DNA of 64,000 nt from Kordiimonas sediminis. GTDB taxonomy: Bacteria > Pseudomonadota > Alphaproteobacteria > Sphingomonadales > Kordiimonadaceae. Positions 28,567 through 37,330 of this stretch are shown one piece after another; position 1 is the first letter of the stretch; each line of letters opens with the position of its first letter. Where the stretch lies: positions 434,001 to 498,000 of the forward strand of contig NZ_BNCI01000002.1 in assembly GCF_014656395.1 (NCBI RefSeq), read 5' to 3'. Under the pieces are notes generated by a model, which was given only the letters and a program-made list of their open reading frames with translations, was not told the origin of the DNA and did no database searches. The translations under genes were made by a program, and so were the position numbers.

Positions 28567-29670
28567 CTAGAACTCCACAACGCTGCGGATGCTTTCGCCG
28601 TGATGCATCAGATCAAATGCTTTGTTGATATCTTCAAGGGGCATTTTATGGGTGATCAGATCATCAATATTGATCTTGCCGTCCATATACCAATCAACAA
28701 TTTTCGGCACATCTGTTCGGCCACGCGCACCGCCAAATGCAGACCCGCGCCAGACGCGGCCTGTTACCAACTGGAACGGACGGGTAGAGATTTCCTGTCC
28801 GGCACCGGCCACACCGATAATGATGCTTTCGCCCCAGCCTTTGTGGCAGCATTCAAGCGCCTGCCGCATGGTGTTAACATTGCCGATACATTCAAAACTA
28901 TAATCCGCGCCCCCATTTGTCAGGTCCATAATGCCTTCCATAATGTCGCATTCATTTGGGTTCAGAAAATCTGTCATACCAAACTGGCGCCCGATTTCCG
29001 CACGGTCATTATTCAGGTCAATACCAATGATTTTGTTGGCACCTACCATCCGGGCGCCCTGAATAACATTAAGCCCAATACCACCAAGGCCAAAGACAAC
29101 AACGTTGGAGCCTGGCTCCACCTTCGCGTCAAAGGCAACAGCGCCGACGCCTGTGGTAACACCGCACCCGATGTAACAGATTTTGTCAAACGGGGCATCT
29201 TCGCGCACTTTAGCCAGCGCAATTTCTGGCAGGACTGTAAAGTTAGAGAAAGTCGAACAGCCCATATAGTGCAGAATAGGGGTGCCATCGATGCTGAATC
29301 GGCTGCTGCCGTCCGGCATCAGGCCCTGACCCTGCGTTTCGCGGATCGCCTGACACAGATTTGTTTTTGGATGCAGACAGTAATCACATTCGCGACATTC
29401 GGGCGTATAAAGCGGAATAACATGATCGCCCGGTTTCACGCTGGTGACACCTGCGCCAACATCGCGGACAATGCCTGCACCCTCGTGGCCCAAAATTGCG
29501 GGGAAAGCACCTTCCGGATCATCACCGGACAGGGTGAATGCATCCGTATGGCACACGCCTGTTGCAATAATTTCGACCAATACTTCCCCTGCTTTTGGCC
29601 CTTCAAGGTCAACCGTTTCGATGGAAAGTGGTGCGCCTGCCTTAAAGGCGACTGCTGCTTTTGTTTTCAT
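28567..29670 (-). CDS. adhC: S-(hydroxymethyl)glutathione dehydrogenase / class III alcohol dehydrogenase
   Basis: Oxidises S-hydroxymethylglutathione, the formaldehyde-glutathione adduct, with NAD+. 367 residues. Catalytic zinc ligands C40 and H62 ('GHEGAGIV') and the structural zinc Cys set in '[15 protein letters not shown]' are seen, as is the Rossmann '[13 protein letters not shown]'. First gene of adhC-fghA-peptidase. It is divergent from the CinA-type gene with about 80 bases between, which must hold both promoters. Confidence 0.96.
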   Translation of the reverse strand: MKTKAAVAFKAGAPLSIETVDLEGPKAGEVLVEIIATGVCHTDAFTLSGDDPEGAFPAILGHEGAGIVRDVGAGVTSVKPGDHVIPLYTPECRECDYCLHPKTNLCQAIRETQGQGLMPDGSSRFSIDGTPILHYMGCSTFSNFTVLPEIALAKVREDAPFDKICYIGCGVTTGVGAVAFDAKVEPGSNVVVFGLGGIGLNVIQGARMVGANKIIGIDLNNDRAEIGRQFGMTDFLNPNECDIMEGIMDLTNGGADYSFECIGNVNTMRQALECCHKGWGESIIIGVAGAGQEISTRPFQLVTGRVWRGSAFGGARGRTDVPKIVDWYMDGKINIDDLITHKMPLEDINKAFDLMHHGESIRSVVEF

Positions 29671-29751
29671 GGAATTCCCTCTTGGTTTTTTTCCATACTA
29701 TACGCTATGTTTCTGACCGTGCAATGACAACCCATCATACAGGATCATGTA

Positions 29752-30492
29752 ATGACTATAGTAACGGCGGCAATTCTTGTTATCGGCGATGAAATCCTAT
29801 CGGGGCGTACACAGGATACCAACACTAATTATATTGCCCGGTGGCTTAATGAGATCGGTATTGACCTGATGGAGGCACGGGTCGTCACAGATGTGGAAGC
29901 AGACATTGTGGCGGCGCTGAATGCCCTGCGGGCGCGCTATACCTATGTTTTTACAACCGGCGGGATTGGCCCAACCCATGATGATATCACTGCAGAGGCT
30001 GTCGCCGCCGTCTTTGGTGTGCCGCTGGGGGTCGACAAGGAAGCCTACAGGCGACTTGAAGCACATTACGGGGCCGCAGACTTCACCCCGGCACGGCAGC
30101 GTATGGCACGGGTTCCCGAAGGCGGTATCCTGATTGATAATCCCGTGTCTATCGCACCCGGTTTTCAGGTCGGGAATGTTTTTGTCATGGCTGGGGTGCC
30201 AAAAATCATGCAGGCGATGCTGGAACATATTCGCGACCGGTTGCAGGGCGGCCAGACCATGCTGTCAAACGCGGTGACGATCATGGCACCTGAAAGCAAG
30301 ATGGCAGGTGCCATCGGTGATATTCAGGCCGCAAACCCGAATACTGCCATCGGCAGTTACCCGTTTATGGAAGCCCAGCGGTTCGGCTGCCAGATTGTTG
30401 TCCGTGCACGTACGCAGGCGGATATCGACAAGGCGATTGCGTCCGTGGTGGCCTATGCGGACGGGGAACAGTTTGACTATGAAAAAAATTGA
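29752..30492 (+). CDS. CinA N-terminal-type molybdopterin-binding domain protein
   Basis: 246 residues. 'AILVIGDEILSGRTQDTNT' and 'TTGGIGPTHDDITAEAV' are the signatures of the MoCF/CinA (COG1058) domain. The C-terminal amidase half of full CinA is absent, as in many alphaproteobacteria where the two halves are separate genes. Possible roles are pyridine-nucleotide or ADP-ribose pyrophosphatase activity; this is not settled from sequence. It stands between adhC and tRNA-Leu. Confidence 0.88.
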   Translation: MTIVTAAILVIGDEILSGRTQDTNTNYIARWLNEIGIDLMEARVVTDVEADIVAALNALRARYTYVFTTGGIGPTHDDITAEAVAAVFGVPLGVDKEAYRRLEAHYGAADFTPARQRMARVPEGGILIDNPVSIAPGFQVGNVFVMAGVPKIMQAMLEHIRDRLQGGQTMLSNAVTIMAPESKMAGAIGDIQAANPNTAIGSYPFMEAQRFGCQIVVRARTQADIDKAIASVVAYADGEQFDYEKN

Positions 30493-30561
30493 ATTTAGGT
30501 CTTTTCAAAACTTATAAGCTATGGTCTATAGTCGCACACCAATCGTCGAATGACTGGGTAG

Positions 30562-30649
30562 GCGCCCGTGGCGAAATTGGTAGACGCAAGAGACTTAAAA
30601 TCTCTCGTTCTTTATGAACGTGCCGGTTCGAGTCCGGCCGGGCGCACCA
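30562..30649 (+). tRNA. tRNA-Leu (anticodon UAA)
   Basis: 88 bases including encoded CCA. The 7-bp acceptor stem GCGCCCG/CGGGCGC is perfect, the anticodon arm AGAGA-CTTAAAA-TCTCT gives anticodon TAA, the variable arm CGTTC...GAACG is long as in class II tRNAs, and the T arm has GGTTCGAGTCC. It is followed by a terminator and by an apparently acquired dGTPase gene. Confidence 0.97.
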
Positions 30650-31208
30650 TGAACCCCCGCAATAGTTAAACAAAAAGCGCAAAGGCGCGCTTTTGTTTTA
30701 CGCTGCGTGGTTCATCCCCGCGGGAGGCGGGTTTCAGCATGTCACCTATATTGATAATCCTTCCGGAGGGGGCTTCCGCTTGTTGGGTATGGCTGCCTAA
30801 TACTTCCCAAAAAATGACCCGCTGGATTGCGGGCGCTCTGCAATCAGAGAAAAATCAGCTATCGCCTCTTTTCTGTGGGCTTCACTCCTCCTCATCCTCT
30901 GGGCCATGGCTCACCAAGCCCTGCAATGGTGCAGAACAGTGCGAAAGTGGACTAAGTGGAGTGCAGATTGCGAAGCTGAACGAAGCGCGCGAAGGACATC
31001 GCGTAGCAGAACGGAGGCGAAGCCGGAGGACAAACAGGCCCGTACCGATTTTGGGAAAATGATTTACCTGCGAATATTCAGAAGCTTAACTGGCACAATA
31101 GACAAAAATCTAGTAATAGTAGATTTTACGCCCTCAAGAAGGAAACACTTTGGATTGGCGGTCGCAACTGGTTTTGTAGTGATAGATAGATTTTAGGGGG
31201 AGATAAAC
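30650..31208. other. 559-base region between tRNA-Leu and the dGTPase
   Basis: Begins with the tRNA terminator (30673-30699). The middle (30720-31060) has overlapping frames with no family resemblance or ribosome site, possibly debris of older insertions. The last 150 bases are A+T-rich and likely hold the dGTPase promoter. No integrase was found. Confidence 0.45.
30673..30699 (+). terminator. Terminator after tRNA-Leu
   Basis: 8-bp stem AAAAGCGC/GCGCTTTT (30673-30680, 30687-30694), 6-base loop, then GTTTT. It lies 24 bases beyond the tRNA end. Confidence 0.85.
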
Positions 31209-32555
31209 ATGGTAAATTGGAACGCTCGCCTCGAAGGCTGGAAGCCAGAGCAAGGGGATGTTCGCTCAGCATATGAAATCGATTATGGGCGAGTTATCCA
31301 TTCTGCGTCCTTTCGACGCTTGCAGGGTAAAACTCAGATTCTAAATTTGGGCGACAGTGATTTTTATCGCACTCGACTAACTCACTCAATGGAGGTAGCT
31401 CAGATCAGCTATGGGCTGGTTCGACAACTTCAGCAATTTGAAGAAGTCCAGAATTATCTCCCTTCCCAGAGCCTGATGCAAACGATTGGCCTAATCCACG
31501 ATCTTGGACATCCGCCTTTTGGCCATGGTGGTGAAGTGGCATTGAACTATTGCATGCGTAGTCATGGCGGCTTCGAAGGCAATGGACAAACACTACGAAT
31601 TTTGAGCAGGTTGGAAAAATTCTCTGGCCGGGCAGGCTCGAACCTCACTAGACGTACCTTGTTAGGGTGCCTGAAATATCCAGCCGCATATTCAGAAGTT
31701 GCAAACCCGGACATCACTCCATCCAAACAAAACAGTGTGACTGGAGTAAATCTATTAGATCGCAAAACGTGCAAGCCGCCAAAATGTTACCTAAACAATG
31801 AAAAGGACGTTGTGAAGTGGATTATCAACGAGTTTGATGAAGCTGACCAGAATGAGCTAATCAGATTTGACAAGAAAAAGGACAAACACAGTGCGACGCG
31901 TCACAAGGCGCTTGATTGTTCGATTATGGATATTGCTGATGATATCTCCAATGGTGTCCATGATTTGGAAGATGCGATCTCCATGGGTCTAATCACCGAT
32001 CAGGACTTTAGAAGGTTGGTCAGGCTCGATGGCTGCCGAGCCTATCTGGACTGGCTTGTTTCTAGATATCCAAAAGAATTTGGCTCCAACTCAGTCTATG
32101 AAACCTTTATTCATAAATTATTCCACGATGGAGGAAGTATTCGCAAACGCCAGATCAGTAGATTGATCAATTATTTCATCTCTAACGTAAAAGTTCTAGA
32201 TAAAGGGCTAATATTTAAGGAACCACTTCTTCGCTATAATGCCACTCTTCCTACTCATATTATGGCCTTTGCACTGAAGCTAAAGGATTTCGTTTATCAA
32301 GCCGTAATAGCCAGTCCGAATGTCCAGCATATGGAATTCAAAGGACAACAGATGGTTGTTGATGTCTTTGATATAATAGCTCATGAGCCAAAACGTTTTC
32401 TCGAGCCGAAAACGTACGATACATTTAAAGAGGCAGGCGATGATGGTCTCCGGGTACTCTGTGACCATATTTCTGGCATGACGGACAATTATCTTCTGCA
32501 TTTATATGAACGCCTACTCAGTCCCCGTATGGGTTCGGTATTTGACAAACTCTAG
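31209..32555 (+). CDS. dGTPase-like HD-domain triphosphohydrolase, possible anti-phage defence
   Basis: 448 residues. 'ASFRRLQGKTQIL' and 'DFYRTRLTHSMEVAQI' are hallmark dGTPase motifs. HD-metal residues: H59, H97-D98 ('GLIHDLGHPPFGHGG') and D244/D245 ('IMDIADDISNG'). The enzyme should convert dGTP (or other dNTPs) to nucleoside and triphosphate. The charged insert 'DKKKDKHSATRHK' and size resemble the stand-alone dGTPases reported to deplete dNTPs during phage infection, rather than the housekeeping type. It is more A+T-rich than its neighbours and sits right after a tRNA, both signs of transfer. GGGGGAGA precedes ATG 31209. Confidence 0.85.
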   Translation: MVNWNARLEGWKPEQGDVRSAYEIDYGRVIHSASFRRLQGKTQILNLGDSDFYRTRLTHSMEVAQISYGLVRQLQQFEEVQNYLPSQSLMQTIGLIHDLGHPPFGHGGEVALNYCMRSHGGFEGNGQTLRILSRLEKFSGRAGSNLTRRTLLGCLKYPAAYSEVANPDITPSKQNSVTGVNLLDRKTCKPPKCYLNNEKDVVKWIINEFDEADQNELIRFDKKKDKHSATRHKALDCSIMDIADDISNGVHDLEDAISMGLITDQDFRRLVRLDGCRAYLDWLVSRYPKEFGSNSVYETFIHKLFHDGGSIRKRQISRLINYFISNVKVLDKGLIFKEPLLRYNATLPTHIMAFALKLKDFVYQAVIASPNVQHMEFKGQQMVVDVFDIIAHEPKRFLEPKTYDTFKEAGDDGLRVLCDHISGMTDNYLLHLYERLLSPRMGSVFDKL

Positions 32556-32865
32556 TCATAATGGTTTCGCCAATTAATCACCTTCCCGTCGGACTTGGCT
32601 TCGCAAGCTGGCGGACACCCGCAAGCAGGGGGATGTGACGATGATCTGGCGGGGCACGGGCATAACGCTGCATTTTCTTCCGCTTGATGTTTCGGTGACT
32701 TTCAGGGACGGCGTGTTCGTCTGGCTGGTCCGGTTCAGCGCACGCAAATTTGTCTTTCATCGTTGCCAGAAAATTGACACAAGTACAGATCAGGATGCAT
32801 TCTACAGTATCAGTATCTCCAGTATTAATGCCGGATTTGTTTTCAGTTATTCAGAAGGATTTTTC
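32556..32865. other. 310-base region after the dGTPase, ambiguous frames
   Basis: From 32578 both strands are open for 60-90 codons (plus frame continuous with the next gene, minus frame 32578-32760). Neither product resembles a known family or has a good ribosome site. Base composition returns to the local average here, marking the right edge of the A+T-rich segment. Confidence 0.4.
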
Positions 32866-33327
32866 ATGTCAAAAGTAACCTCCACCAGCAAAGCGTTTGT
32901 TATTCTCGCCTGTGGTCTTTCCGTGGCTGCGTGCACCAACGAAGAAGTGGGAACGGTGATCGGGGCGGCAACGGGGGCTGTTGTCGGCAATGAAATCGGT
33001 GGCGATGCAGGGCTGGTTATCGGCGCTGCTCTTGGTGGTCTTGCGGGGAATCGCATCGGGGAAAAACTGGATGAACGTGACCGTTTGTTGATGGAAAGGG
33101 CGTATCAGGATTCGCTTGAAAACGGTCGCTCGGGCCATCCTGTGGAATGGCGCAACCCTGACAATGGCCACCGCGGCAGTTTCACACCGTATGAAGCGTA
33201 TCACACTAACGAGGGCGATGTTTGCCGGAAATACGAACAGGCTGTCGTTACAGGACACGAGAGCCAAAAGGGCCTTGCTGTTGCGTGTCGGAATAAGCGC
33301 GGCAAGTGGAATACGCGCGCGAACTAA
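32866..33327 (+). CDS. Glycine-zipper surface lipoprotein (17 kDa antigen-like)
   Basis: 153 residues. Lipoprotein signal ending at 'LSVAAC', then a glycine-zipper hairpin about 25-65 ('VIGAATGAVVGNEIGG', 'VIGAALGGLAGNRIGE') and a C-terminal surface-antigen domain with 'PVEWRNPDNGHRGSFTP' and 'CRKYEQAV'. It is a likely outer-membrane lipoprotein. ATG 32866 with AAGGA is preferred to a longer in-frame opening from 32635, because the lipoprotein signal begins exactly here. Confidence 0.88.
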   Translation: MSKVTSTSKAFVILACGLSVAACTNEEVGTVIGAATGAVVGNEIGGDAGLVIGAALGGLAGNRIGEKLDERDRLLMERAYQDSLENGRSGHPVEWRNPDNGHRGSFTPYEAYHTNEGDVCRKYEQAVVTGHESQKGLAVACRNKRGKWNTRAN

Positions 33328-33468
33328 GGTCCAAAGCTTAGGGTGTTTGAGAGGAAGACGGGGCAGGTCTATTGTAAACGGTCGGTACAATCACCATATA
33401 CTCTTTATACACCAATCGTTGGTGTTTTATCGCAGTTGTACAACGCTGCTCATATGAAAGGACATTTC

Positions 33469-33594
33469 ATGTCCTATAAAGACCTTTCCAAATCTGCTGA
33501 CAAACAGGACCATTCTGAAAAGAATCAAAAGCCTTCGGCGGTTGAAGTAAAACCTACAGACACTCCGAAAGTAGCAGAGCCTAAAAAAGGCTAA
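33469..33594 (+). CDS. Small hydrophilic protein, 41 aa
   Basis: ATG 33469 has AAAGGA 7 bases upstream; another in-frame ATG is at 33454. The product is short, charged and Pro/Lys-rich ('KSADKQDHSEKNQKPS', ending 'AEPKKG'), so probably disordered. No family was recognised. It follows the glycine-zipper lipoprotein by about 140 bases. Confidence 0.5.
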   Translation: MSYKDLSKSADKQDHSEKNQKPSAVEVKPTDTPKVAEPKKG

Positions 33595-33992
33595 ATCAAG
33601 ATGCCTGCGGGATAGAGCTTCTGTCCCGCAAGACAAGGAATGCCATCATCGGCCCCTGATATTGTCGCTATAGTACGGTATTCTAATAGTACATTATCCG
33701 CCTCTTATACAGTATGCCTACAGGTATATCTGTACCCCCATTGTCCTCTTATGCAGTCATTCTGCAAACTTTGACCTTAGTGGTCATGGTCCGGTGCGCT
33801 TGATCACAGGTGTGCTCAATTCATCTTTCATTGCTAACCCTTTGTCGCAAAACTGTTGTTTTGGGGATTGCTGTTTTATTCCCTGATCAGGGCCATGGTT
33901 TGGGCACAGTGAAGACGCGTCAGATATATGCGGGATCCTGTTTTACAGTCCCGGAGTGGTGTTCGTTGATTTGATGAAAGGGATAAAGGGGT
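33595..33992. other. 398-base gap, nothing clear
   Basis: Contains a short hairpin (about 33606-33630, TGCGGGA/TCCCGCA) without a T run and a CCCTGATCAGGG palindrome near 33880. No ORF with a ribosome site, RNA or operator could be supported. Confidence 0.5.
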
Positions 33993-34505
33993 ATGATGAG
34001 AATAGTTTCATTCGTTCTGGCACTATTAATTTCAAGTACTGTATCAGTGGCAGACGAGGCAAAAAATGTCTGGAGCAAAGAGCAGCAAGAGATTATCGAG
34101 CTTAATCGCTGGGTAGCAATGGCGCCGAAAGAAGCAGGGTATGAGGCCTACGCGGCCTTGTTTCATCCGGATTATACCAACTGGTATATGGAAGGGGACC
34201 AGCGGTCTATCAGAACACGGGACGCGTATCTGGACGCTGTGAAGTCGTGGCTGGATGCCGGTAACTATGCGACCTATAGCAAGATCGTGCCAGTCAGTGT
34301 CGATATTATTGGCGATGTTGCCTATATCCGTAATCTGGCAGAGGAACATTTTCATCATCCGGATCAGGATCCGACCAAATTTGTTGGCCATTTTGTCAGC
34401 CTGATGAAAAAGCATGAGGGCAAGTGGACTTTCTACCGGACATCCTTCCAGACCCGGTATCGTGGGCCGATCGAAGGGGCAGAAATTTCCCTGGAAGATT
34501 ATTAG
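33993..34505 (+). CDS. Secreted NTF2-like (SnoaL/DUF4440-type) protein
   Basis: 170 residues with a signal peptide (about 1-20, 'VSVADE'). The body has the cone-shaped NTF2-like pattern: helix 'YEAYAALFHPDYTNW', 'DAYLDAVKSWLDAG', then beta strands 'VSVDIIGDVAYIRN' and 'FVSLMKKHEGKWTFYRTSF'. Such domains are enzymes or binders of diverse small molecules, and no substrate can be named. ATG 33993 and 33996 are both possible behind AAAGGGG. Confidence 0.75.
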   Translation: MMRIVSFVLALLISSTVSVADEAKNVWSKEQQEIIELNRWVAMAPKEAGYEAYAALFHPDYTNWYMEGDQRSIRTRDAYLDAVKSWLDAGNYATYSKIVPVSVDIIGDVAYIRNLAEEHFHHPDQDPTKFVGHFVSLMKKHEGKWTFYRTSFQTRYRGPIEGAEISLEDY

Positions 34506-34659
34506 TAATCTGATTTTGTCTGACTTTTCAAAGAATTGCCGCCCGGTCCGTGCAGGGAATATGCTTGTGGCCGGGTGCCAGCGTGCGCCAGAGCGTGCTA
34601 GAGCCCCGAAGGGGTAAAGCGTGAAACGCACGGTTGTGCCGATTTCATCTTTACAAAAT

Positions 34660-34674
34660 GTTCTCTTTTTGTTC
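34660..34674 (+). promoter_or_regulatory. LexA (SOS) box of the Y-family polymerase gene
   Basis: Exact GTTC-N7-GTTC, the alphaproteobacterial LexA operator. It lies 33 bases before ATG 34708, overlapping the expected promoter. DNA damage should therefore switch on the polymerase and the coupled zinc-ribbon gene. Confidence 0.88.
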
Positions 34675-34707
34675 TAATTTGCGAGCGATGTAAATTAGTT
34701 GGCGAAC

Positions 34708-35955
34708 ATGAGAAAACCCGAAACCATTACCACAGCCTTTATCGATTTTGACGGCTTTTTCGCGGGCGTTGAGGAACAGGCGCGGCCTGCGCTTCGCGGC
34801 AAGCCGATTGGCATTATTCCGTTCGAGCACACCAGTGCTACCTGCGTGATCGCGGCGAATATCAAGGCGAAACGCATGGGGGTGAAGTCGATTATGCCTG
34901 TCACAGAGGCAAGGCGGGTTTGCCCTGATATTCAACTGGTACCGCAATCGCCGGATTTGTACGAACGGGCGCACCAGAAGCTCTTGCTGACAATTGAAAA
35001 GGAAATTCCGGTCGAAGCGATTTGTTCGATTGATGAGCTTTCCTGCCGGTTGGACCCCGCAGACATTGCGGCGCCCGAGGCTCTTGCCGCACGGATCAAA
35101 GCTCGCATTCGGACTGAGGTAGGGCCGTATCTGACCTGTTCTATTGGCATGGCTCCTAATCGGCAGCTTGCCAAAATTGCCAGCGATATGGACAAACCAG
35201 ACGGTCTGACGATCTTTCATCCTGCTGATTTGCCGGGAAGATTGTTTGATCTGATGCTGGACGATATCCCGGGCGTTGGTAAACGCATGCGCACGCGGCT
35301 GAATATGGCAGGAATCGCAACTGTTGAGGATTTATGGCGCTCTGAACCCAAGCGTTTGCGCGGGATTTGGGGCAATGTTACGGGCGAACGCATGTGGTAT
35401 GCACTGCACGGATATGATGTGAAGGCAGACCCAACTCAGCGGTCCATGTTTGGGCATGGTCGGGTGCTGCCCCCGGAATGGCGGGACTTTGATCATGCGT
35501 ATGACTGCGCCCGCCTGTTGACGATCAAGGCTGCGCGCCGGTTGCGGCGGGCCCGGCTCTGTGCGCGAAAGTTCGGGTTATGGCTGAAAATGCGGGATGA
35601 TGGCTGGTCGGGGGAAAGCTATATCGGGGATGTGAATGATGACCATAGCGCCGTTTATGCCTTGACCCGGTTATGGCAGGCTGCGCGGCAGGAGCTCCCG
35701 AAAAACAGCCGGTTTATTCAGGTGCATGTTGCCTTGTATCATTTGTCGCCGGAAGGGCATCAGCAGGAAGATCTGTTTTTGTCACAGGATAAAAACCGCG
35801 GCAAATGGCATTCCCTAAGTCATGCCATGGACCAGTTGAATAATCGATATGCGAAATCTTTGGTCACACTCGGTTTTTGGACGCCGCCACCGGGGGGCTA
35901 CGCCGGCGGCAAGATTTCTTTTACACGTATTCCTGAGGCAGCGGATTTTTGGTGA
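34708..35955 (+). CDS. dinB: Y-family DNA polymerase (DinB/Pol IV type)
   Basis: Error-prone translesion polymerase, 415 residues. Catalytic acids: D13 in 'FIDFDGFF' and D109-E110 in 'CSIDELS'; the Phe after 'DG' supplies the steric gate. 'SIGMAPNRQLAKIASDMDKP' matches the palm motif, and 'IPGVGKRMRTRL' is the helix-hairpin-helix. A little-finger domain follows and the tail is Gly/Pro-rich ('TPPPGGYAGGK'). There is no clear beta-clamp box at the end. ATG 34708 is preferred over TTG 34699. A perfect LexA box precedes it, and the next gene overlaps its stop, so the two form an SOS operon. Confidence 0.93.
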   Translation: MRKPETITTAFIDFDGFFAGVEEQARPALRGKPIGIIPFEHTSATCVIAANIKAKRMGVKSIMPVTEARRVCPDIQLVPQSPDLYERAHQKLLLTIEKEIPVEAICSIDELSCRLDPADIAAPEALAARIKARIRTEVGPYLTCSIGMAPNRQLAKIASDMDKPDGLTIFHPADLPGRLFDLMLDDIPGVGKRMRTRLNMAGIATVEDLWRSEPKRLRGIWGNVTGERMWYALHGYDVKADPTQRSMFGHGRVLPPEWRDFDHAYDCARLLTIKAARRLRRARLCARKFGLWLKMRDDGWSGESYIGDVNDDHSAVYALTRLWQAARQELPKNSRFIQVHVALYHLSPEGHQQEDLFLSQDKNRGKWHSLSHAMDQLNNRYAKSLVTLGFWTPPPGGYAGGKISFTRIPEAADFW

Positions 35956-36197
35956 TGACTGATCTACAGCTTTATGATTATAGCGAAGGATATGAGTTCC
36001 GCTTCAAATGTGGCCGGTGTGGATACATTTGGTGTGATCATCCTGCAACGTTGCTGCAGCATACGGACATGCACGACCGTATGTATCTGGAAGAAGTGGA
36101 AAAGCGACTGGTTTGCCGTAACTGTAAAACCCGGCACGTTCAAATCACCCCCATGATCCGCAGGGTTACACACGGGTTCGTCGGTGGCTTGCCTTAG
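35955..36197 (+). CDS. Small zinc-ribbon protein coupled to the Y-family polymerase
   Basis: 80 residues. Two CxxC knuckles, 'KCGRCGYIW' and 'VCRNCKTRH', separated by a His-containing segment ('LLQHTDMHDRM'), suggest a structural zinc site. ATG 35955 overlaps the polymerase stop (TGATG), so translation is coupled and SOS induction is shared. No enzymatic motif; it may help the polymerase bind DNA or partners (inference). No family name was recognised. Confidence 0.8.
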   Translation: MTDLQLYDYSEGYEFRFKCGRCGYIWCDHPATLLQHTDMHDRMYLEEVEKRLVCRNCKTRHVQITPMIRRVTHGFVGGLP

Positions 36198-36272
36198 GGG
36201 GCTGTGGGGCTGTTCGAGTGTGTGCTACGGACTGTAGTGGCTTAGGGGGAGGGCAGATAGCTTGACATAGGA

Positions 36273-36296
36273 CAGGGGGCAATAGTGTGCCCCCTG
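36273..36296. terminator. Hairpin between convergent zinc-ribbon and ankyrin-like genes
   Basis: 9-bp perfect stem CAGGGGGCA/TGCCCCCTG with 6-base loop and no proper T run on either strand. It lies between convergent stops and so probably helps end transcription, but this is not certain. Confidence 0.4.
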
Positions 36297-36320
36297 AAAA
36301 TAATAGTGTTAATCTGTAGA

Positions 36321-37076
36321 TTATTGTTGGTTTAACTGGGTTTCACGCTGGAAATTGAGCCTGACAAGAGTATCCACTGCGGCTTGGTCGTCACCGTCGC
36401 CCCAACTGTCACAGGACTGGACATAGGTGTTGTTATAATACCCAACTTTATCCCCCGGATTTAACCAGAAAGAAACATAGCGACACCCGCGCAGTGAAGC
36501 GCCGAAGCCGTTTTGTGCGGAAAATTCAAACTTGTAAATCCCGGCGGGGCGTCCTTTCTCGTCCTGTCCGGCCCACACAAGTTCTTCGGACTTTTCATCA
36601 TAGCTATCCGGGCTGTTCAGTGTGTTAATAAGTAAAGAGCGGGCATACCCGTCGCCAGACTTGGCAAATTCCTTTGTGCGTTCCTGCATTGCCTTTTGTT
36701 GTTTTTCAAATTCTACACGCTTGATATAGAGGGTGATGTCAAATCCGCGGTCTTGAAAATATTTTGTAGTGTTCGCACTTTCGTGCCGCACAGAAGCATC
36801 AATGGCATTTTCATAAGGGCCAAAAGGCTTGCTTGGGTCTGCACCTGCCTGGATAAGGGTTTCGAGCATTGGCAAATTATCCATCAGGACCGCATATTGA
36901 AGGAGTGACCAGTCCGTATGGTTGCGAACATCCTGTGACAAGGCTTCGCGCGCGAAAGCGACATCGCCATTTTCAATCGGTTCTACATAGACACTTTGAA
37001 ACGAGTCCCCCTGAAACCATGCTGATGCTTGAATTAGAATAATGACGCCAACTGCGCCCCATAATGTTTTTTTCAC
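36321..37076 (-). CDS. Membrane-anchored ankyrin-like hypothetical protein
   Basis: 251 residues. An N-terminal hydrophobic helix (about 5-22, 'GAVGVIILIQASAWF') acts as signal anchor. Next come two ankyrin-like repeats ('TDWSLLQYAVLMDNLPMLE', 'LIQAGADPSKPFGPYENAID'), a charged helix, and a C-terminal domain with two Cys ('RGCRYVSFW', 'VQSCDSW'). Function unknown. GTG 37076 is chosen as start because GAGAGGGA lies 7 bases upstream; ATG 37097 and TTG 37115 are longer options with no ribosome site. Confidence 0.7.
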   Translation of the reverse strand: MKKTLWGAVGVIILIQASAWFQGDSFQSVYVEPIENGDVAFAREALSQDVRNHTDWSLLQYAVLMDNLPMLETLIQAGADPSKPFGPYENAIDASVRHESANTTKYFQDRGFDITLYIKRVEFEKQQKAMQERTKEFAKSGDGYARSLLINTLNSPDSYDEKSEELVWAGQDEKGRPAGIYKFEFSAQNGFGASLRGCRYVSFWLNPGDKVGYYNNTYVQSCDSWGDGDDQAAVDTLVRLNFQRETQLNQQ

Positions 37077-37295
37077 AAACTTCCCTCTCAAACTCATCTG
37101 TAAAAATGAAATCAATACAGATAGTTAGTGACGGTATTATCTTAATTTTTTCTGAACACGTTGAGGGAAAGACAATATTGTTTTTACAGAAAAGTCAGTG
37201 TGACTTCGTAAGGATGCATAAGCTTCACTATAAGTGGCAAGCCTAGAAGGAATAGAAGGGTATAGAGAAGGTGTGATTTATATGACAGGGAGGAC

Positions 37296-37321
37296 AGGGC
37301 AGCCCAGGATAAGGCTGCCCT
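37296..37321. terminator. Hairpin downstream of TonB receptor gene 1
   Basis: 9-bp perfect stem AGGGCAGCC/GGCTGCCCT, 8-base loop, just beyond the stop of the minus-strand receptor gene. No T run follows, so it may protect the 3' end rather than terminate. Confidence 0.4.
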
Positions 37322-37330
37322 ACAGGTATA

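Noticed and set aside
28600-29727. 375-codon plus-strand open frame opposite adhC
   Set aside because: It is an antisense shadow of a clearly real dehydrogenase gene and shows no family motif.
30562-32700. Integrated element with tRNA-end duplication (att sites)
   Set aside because: No copy of the tRNA 3' end could be found after the dGTPase and no integrase is present, so only simple acquisition is suggested.
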